This document shows, one piece after another, positions 57,990-64,000 of a stretch of 64,000 nt of DNA; position 1 is the stretch's first letter; every line of letters begins with the position of its first letter. Under the pieces are notes generated by a model. That model worked only from the letters and a program-made list of their open reading frames with translations, ran no database searches and had not been told where the DNA came from. This DNA comes from Marsupella aquatica (Eukaryota > Marchantiophyta), in contig OZ316897.1 of assembly GCA_973895155.1 (NCBI GenBank), positions 9,238,001 through 9,302,000 of the forward strand, read 5' to 3'. Position numbers and translations under genes: made by a program.

Positions 57990-59840
57990 TGTATACTCTC
58001 ACCTGAATGAGTGCCTTCTAGATAAACCAGGTTTCCAATTGTTGCTGGCACACCTTTCAGCTGAAAATTTTGAGCAATTCTTTTGCTTTTGAACTTTACA
58101 GGCCATTGCCTTGGGTGCGTTTGGTCTTTGATGCGTTCTGCCTTTCACATGTATGTTATGTTTGAGTCCGTTCCTGTTAAGTGTTCATGGATAGAACCCG
58201 TTCTCACATGTTGGAAATTTGGATCGTAATAATAATTTGCATCTCTTAGCTGAATCAAGGAGGCTGGTGAATAGAATCAGCGAAGAGGATAGGAGCATCA
58301 GCGAAGCGAAGGGATTTTAGGTCTTAAGCGGAGGGATTTTTGGTCAAATTATGATTGTATGGCTAAATTATGATCATTTGTATTCTTTATTGGATACATG
58401 GGGGTAAAATCATGAACAGGTTGGGGATCTTCAAATTTGTATAATGGATAGGCATATTAAAAAGTTTGAAATTATTATAAATACCCGGAATATGCTTGTG
58501 TCTGTATTTTTCTTCACGGACAACAGACAAAGTGTTTAGATGCATGGACTGATCCACTCCATACTGATATGACACCTCACCCTTTTGTCAACTTGTGTGC
58601 GGGTATAAGATCTTAACGTCAATATTTAGTAGTGACAAAATATTTCGGAGCTTGATGATCGTCTGGCACTTATATACTGTTTTGTGAGCACTATATATAC
58701 TGTCTTCTTCCTGTAGTCTTCTTATCTCTTCCCAGACAGTCAGGATATCAAAAGGCATAAAACAATTCTTAGATCATGTTCAAGCGGAGGGATTTTAGGT
58801 CTCTGATAACCGCACCAGTAGGAAATGTGGGATCAGACTTGCACTTCCATGCAGCACAAACAACAATCACAGGGTCTCATCATGGCTTTGAAAGGTGGCT
58901 GACTGTCTTGGCTGGTGTTACGATGGTATTGAATAGTGGCTGACTATATCGGGTGGATTCTCAGAGTGGTGCAAGGCGCGTATCAACTAAAGGAAGAAGA
59001 TTTCCCTCCTCTTTCTTTTCGTGGGCAGCATTGAAGCAGTTCCTCAGGTTCAAACAGTGGCACTACTCCTGGTAGTCAATGTTTGTGCTCAGGGTATGCT
59101 GTTTGGACCTCCTTGATGGGGTATCTGTTAGCTAGGGAAGGTGTTCAAGCGCAGCTGTTTGAAGCAAATTGAGGTTAGTTATCTGCCTGCTGCATCATCT
59201 GGCCATCATGTTCCAAACTTTCAGCTGTGCATCTTAATTCTCCAAGATGCTCATGAAGCCGCTCAATATGCTGGAATTCACCAAGTCTTCAATCTATTGA
59301 GACTTTCATATAGGCAGGATGTAAGCTGTCAAATGTATAGACATGGTTCGTCATGATGGGCCTTTTTACAAGTGACAAATCAGTAAAAGCACTCATTGAA
59401 TGTGTGGACTTGGTTTTCAATGTCCTTGACCTTCTTGAATGACAACCTGCTTTTAAATTCTGTACGGTGTCTGAGGTGAGAAGCATTTAGTGGAAGCAAG
59501 AAGGGTGCCTCAGTGCGGGGGTAATAACTTGTAAGAAGAGTTTGTCTTCGGCTTTGCAGTGTGAGATGAAAGTCAATTTCCTTCGACTTGAGCTATTTTC
59601 ATAGAAATTGAAAAATTCGTACAATCTGATTCATTATGAAAACAGAAACTGCTGAAGTATCTGTTTCTGGAAACTCGATGTAATTAAGTTCCGCATAGTC
59701 TCTGATCTCCACTATAAAAACGCGTACTGAGGTAGTAGACAAAAGAAACCAGAATCTGTTCGAACGTGTAAGGCTGTTGTATTAGTGTTCACACAAAGGG
59801 TAAGCAAAGACCAAAGCTTGTAAGTTCAGCGTTGTTGATT
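57990..59840. other. 3' flank of the nucleotidyltransferase gene
   Basis: Holds the 3' untranslated region and possibly an optional last exon after an acceptor TTTACAG at 58102. The word GCGGAGGGATTTT recurs near 58310 and 58786. No other gene recognised. Confidence 0.45.
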
Positions 59841-59844
59841 GCTC

Positions 59845-60075
59845 CTCTCCATGTTGAAGGAATTTCTCATTGTTTGTTGCATCCGACTGAGTCTTGATTT
59901 GAGACACTGGGAATGCTGAGACCTTATCATAGTGTTTTGCACTCAATGAAAAAAATTTCCTCTCCATGTTGAAGGAATTTCTCATTGTTTGGTTGCATCC
60001 GACTGATTCTTTATTTGAGACACTGGGAATGCTGAGACCTTATCATAGTGTTCTGCACTCAAAGAAAAATGGAGA
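59845..60075 (+). repeat. Tandem duplication, 115-bp unit, two copies
   Basis: CTCTCCATGTTGAAGGAATT starts at 59845 and 59960. Both copies run through CATCCGACTGA, TTTGAGACACTGGGAATGCT and CCTTATCATAGTGTT to GCACTCAA, with few differences. Confidence 0.9.
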
Positions 60076-63000
60076 CGGTGGACACTTGGTCCCACACATT
60101 ACTGAACCAAGTGTGAAGAGCTAAAAACTTCATCAGAGAAAGCCTCTTCAGTAAAATCCGGTAGAAAGTGTGCACTTAAATGGCAGCTATATCTCCCAGG
60201 ACGGCCTGTAGTTTGTTTGATTTATTTCCATATGCCATTCAAAGAAGTACCACTTAGCTTGGTCCTAAAGTAAGGACCTGGGGCCTCTCAAATTTGTCCC
60301 ACACTTACATCTCATTCATCAATTTCACGACTTGCGCTCTATATGCTTTCTACATTATCCGAACAATGAAATTTTAAAGGATGAACCAGAAAAGAAGAGG
60401 AGGATACCAAAAAAGTGTGTTTTAAAATCCCCTTCATTCTGGCCTTATGGTTCCCCCCCCCCCTGTGTGGTTTAAGTGGATTTTATTCAAAATTAAAAAG
60501 TTTCAGGCTTCTCCCCTCAAAATGAAAGTTCTCCCTTAAAATGAAAAATCCCTAAGGAGCGTATAGTTTAATAGACTTCAAACAATATACTACATAGTTA
60601 ATGAGAAAGACCACACCTCTCTTTCCTTATCAGGAAAAAATTCACAGATCTCTCCTTTCCCACAGGGAAGTGTACAATTTTACAAACCACAGTCAGGTTT
60701 GCAACTTTTAAGCTGTTTAATTTTAGGCTCAAAGTCCAGCACCATTGGTAGTCATCATTCATTTGGAGTCTTCCACTTTGCTCTTTGCTTTTTATTTGTC
60801 ACTGTTGTCCCCACAGCTTATCTATGTGTACAAATCCAACCACAAGGTATAATGCGTTTAAATCAGTCAACTATGGTTCAATCCCTTCAACCTACCTGTA
60901 GTCTGCAATTTTGTTATTGTACTTTTGTGAATAGTAGTCTTCAAATTAACTTTGGCTCTCCTTGTGTATGTCATTATCGTGTCTGGAAAAATTGGAAAAT
61001 TATCTATCTCACTGCAACCAAGACTTTTTCATATTTACTAGAAACACTTGAACCACAACTGCGCCTATAAAGAGCTATAGGTTACTTACCTCATTATAAA
61101 GTGCACTGATCCAGGAACGGGCTTGAGCTCCACAGATGGTGGTGAGTGCTTTACCTTTTATGGTGAGACATTGTTCACCACAGGACGGGAAAGAGGAGTA
61201 GTGAGGGAGAGAATGGGACTTTTATATGTGGGCAGGTGTGGTTTAAGTACAAAGGGATCTTAGCATATCAGTCTATATAAGGAATGTTGGATGGATGAAC
61301 TTATAAACAACAGTAGAACAATGGAAAGCTTCATAATTATATACACTCAAATTAATTGTCTTGTCTCAATTGATCCATTGGATTGTATTGTCCCATTTTC
61401 CTACTGATTGGTGAAGTCCTACTTTGCATGACCTGAAAGTGTCTAAAGCCTGGTCTAAAGGTCTAACTTAGCTCAAAGCTAAGTTAAGGTATGAGGAACA
61501 AAACTTCCCCCTATCATTGGGAATTTAGAGGATATTGAATATTGCATCCAACAGTTTCTTTTTATTTGGAGCTTCAATCCAATATTGTTTTGAAAACAAA
61601 AATTCATGTTTTGTAAAATGTTGAAGCCAGCTTTTGCAGCAAGAACATATTGACCTTGAGTTTGATTTCTTATTGTACCTGAATCTCACCTGATTGCAAG
61701 AGTTGGTTACACTTACTACTACAGTCTGTTTCTTAAATGTTCAAGATAATTGAAGGTTTCAAATCTTGGCTTAGAGCTGGACTCGGAGAATTCCTAAGTG
61801 GCAGTTAAAAAAACAAGCCTGCACCTTGTAGAATGGTGAGACCAATGAATGCTGTGAAAGCATGGTGGAAAGAAGATACATTGAACTTGAAGGAGATCAC
61901 ATCTAGCACTTGTACACCCTTGCCCATTGTTTCTGAACCTCAAGATGCTATATGTTAATTGAACAGAAAGAAAATGAGCTAGCATGGGTTGGGAAGAGGG
62001 ACCAACCAAAATCTACAATGACATTTATATTAGAGGTCAATTCTTTTTGAAAATACAAACATGGATAGCTCCAAAGTATAGCTCAAATGAGCATAAAGAG
62101 ACACACAAAACTAAAAGAAGTTCTTTCCCAAGTTTGAATTGGTTCTTATATTCTAATCATTAAAGAACATATTTTTCACAGGTTTTGAATAAACAACTCT
62201 TTTTACTCAAAGGTGATTGTAGCATTTGGAAATTGCACTTCAGTCATGTCATATTGCAGATTCCACTTCAGTTTCTTGCCTTTGGGATGTTAGGAATTAA
62301 CTTGAGTTCCCAGCTTTGGTTAGTTTGGCCTTACTGGGGTAATTAACCCTTGATTACATTAGGATAAGTTTCGCTTAGTTTAGGCCGACACATTTCGCCT
62401 CCCCTGGGGGGTATAGGTTGAAGAGAGAGCATTTCTCTCTCATTCTTCACATGTACTCTCATATACTAAAGATCCTCCAGGAGCTTCTTCACTCATGGTG
62501 TCTTGTTGGTGTAGCATCTAATTGAGTATGCTCTCATGTTCCGCATTTGAATTTAGTCTGAGCCAACCATTCTTACATGGGATCCTGTTTTTTTCCTTTG
62601 TTTTCACCCTTTGTTTTTTACTTTTCCCAAAAAATATGATGTTGCAAAAGAATTCCAAAAAGGACAAACACCAAACACAAAAGAAGAGGCAAATGCAACC
62701 CCCAAACTAAGAAAGAGGAAATAGTACAAAGAGAAAAACGAGCTACCAGTCCAATAGTGTGATGAGCTAATGGTCCACATTGAGTGTTTTAACGCAATCT
62801 TCAAGTGGGACAGAGATGTTCTCTAAGGGGGAAGCTTCTGCAGAGGCACTCTAGCACCCATGGTGAGATATTGACGGTAGTTCCAGGGGGTAGATTGCTT
62901 GAGCTTGAGCATGTTGTAATGTCACTAAAAAGTTGCTGACAAACAAGGGTGATCAAAACAGATAGTGGTGGTCTGATGGGACCCACCCATCCATGAACGT

Positions 63001-63515
63001 CATGAACTCTCTGTCAATAAAACCTATCAAACTGATATGGAATTGTCCCAAGAGCAAGGGGAAGGAAGCTATTTTGATGAACAGCGAGTGGCATAATTTT
63101 GTCTTTTTTGTTGTTGCTCCCACGTGTTGCTGTCCTTACTGTTGTTACTGCCTTGGCATGGGGGGTTGGCCACCACAACATCAAGCAAGGTATGCAGGCC
63201 ATCATGAACCAAGATCAACCCAAAATTGTTCTGGTGAAAGACCAGGCAAATCAAGCACCACCCCCCAATGCACATGTACCAAAGTCTGGAAAGAACATGA
63301 GCAATAGCATTGTGAACAACCATGGTCTTGTCGGCCATACTACACCGAAGAATATGGACCCATGTGACATCACAAAGCTTCTCACATGTACAAGAAATAG
63401 ATAAATCTACAAGAAAAAGGTGGGGTAATCACGTATGAGGACACTTGGCTTTGGCTTTCTTGCTGTTGGGGTCTTGTCTTCCGGCTAGTTGTTCCTCATA
63501 TGTATAATTATTTAG
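60076..63515. other. Gene-free region
   Basis: No recognisable gene. A frame of 123 codons at 60699-61070 has no domain. The stretch beginning TGTTAGGAATTAACTTGAG at 62289, with GAGAGAGCATTTCTCTCTC near 62423, looks like part of an LTR, but no matching end, polypurine tract or coding part was found. The end of the window (63.0-63.5 kb) shows nothing definite. Confidence 0.4.
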
Positions 63516-63710
63516 TCCTACTTGTGAGATCTAAGAGGGCCTATTGATTGCAGTATGTGCTCTTTGGCAGTGATATATACAGTCCTACTTGTAAGATCTA
63601 AGGAGCCCAATGATTCCAACAGATGTCTGCTTTTGGAGCTGTTATATCATATCTGTAGCTATCTAGTACTATGGTGAGGTCTAAGAGGAGCCCATTGATT
63701 GGAGTAGATA
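63516..63710 (+). repeat. Degenerate tandem repeat, three copies, ~70-85 bp period
   Basis: CCTACTTGTGAGATCTAAGA with a following CCTATTGATTGCAGTA recurs near 63518, 63584 and 63671 (last copy ACTATGGTGAGGTCTAAGAG, then CCCATTGATTGGAGTA). No function seen. Confidence 0.65.
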
Positions 63711-64000
63711 TCTTAACTTGTCATTATATTCAACTAATCTCGGTACGCGTTTATACTCTCTGATATTCCAGGATAGTGAAGAGGTGCATTGAGCCTCCTG
63801 TCATTGGAGTGCAATTCTTGCAGCCTCAAAATACTACTCCCGTATTTATGCCAACCAAGGTAGATGAGGAATGGGAAGAACCAAGAGTTGTGAGTATTTT
63901 GAATCTCAGTAACAGTTTGCAAGGAAAATGAGGGAAATTAGCCCACTGGAGGAAAATGAGGCTCTCAGGATTTCGAATCTGTAATGGTATCAGAAAATAA
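63711..64000. other. Window end, nothing recognised
   Basis: Short open frames only; a gene cut by the window edge cannot be excluded. Confidence 0.3.

Noticed and set aside
60699-61070. Plus-strand 123-codon open frame
   Set aside because: Hydrophobic and Cys-rich but no recognisable domain, no splice context and isolated in AT-rich DNA.
62289-62540. Possible LTR beginning TGTTAGGAATTAAC
   Set aside because: No matching end, partner LTR or coding part; kept only as a remark.

Overview
The window looks like nuclear DNA of a land plant. The genes have canonical GT-AG introns, one encodes a starch phosphoglucan phosphatase (LSF2 type, restricted to the green lineage), one a UDP-glycosyltransferase with a plant PSPG box, and the spaces between genes are long and full of decayed plant-type transposons (LINE, Copia, PIF/Harbinger). 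The style of the F-box/kelch protein and the UGT suggests a non-seed plant (bryophyte or lycophyte); that is an impression, not a demonstration.

I support six protein-coding genes. In order: an F-box/kelch protein (minus, 291-1922); LSF2 (minus, 3 coding exons, 12127-14234); an intronless family-1 glycosyltransferase (plus, 20489-21925); a cystinosin-like PQ-loop transporter (minus, 8 coding exons, 25403-28016); SNU13/15.5K, a U4 snRNP and box C/D snoRNP protein (plus, 5 coding exons, 35695-37048); and a large PAP/OAS1-type nucleotidyltransferase (plus, 8 coding exons, 52179-57989). Exon chains for LSF2, the cystinosin homologue, SNU13 and the nucleotidyltransferase were joined by hand from splice sites, reading phase and family similarity. 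The reconstructed lengths (283, 272, 128 and about 1488 residues) agree with what I know of these families where the usual length is known to me. The six genes are unrelated in function; I see no operon-like or pathway cluster.

Between the genes lie decayed transposons: a PIF/Harbinger transposase at 9.99-11.0 kb; a LINE with ORF1 (DUF4283 plus zinc knuckle) and endonuclease remnants at 17.6-20.35 kb, ending about 0.15 kb before the UGT; an internally deleted Copia element with a 3' LTR at 32.98-33.88 kb; and a second, unrelated PIF/Harbinger element at about 46-50 kb that keeps both a Myb/NAM-associated gene and a transposase gene, each broken. There are also many tandem duplications with unit lengths from about 9 bp to 0.6 kb.

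The least ordinary region is 44.5-52.2 kb. Several decayed, CpG-depleted copies of a GC-rich segment that also lies just upstream of the nucleotidyltransferase gene form a loose array at 44.5-45.5 kb. The two-gene Harbinger relic separates this array from the intact-looking copy at 50.17-50.35 kb. The relic carries a roughly 120-bp piece of its own transposase gene in inverted orientation next to the promoter side. I found no clear evidence for a wholly new multi-gene system.
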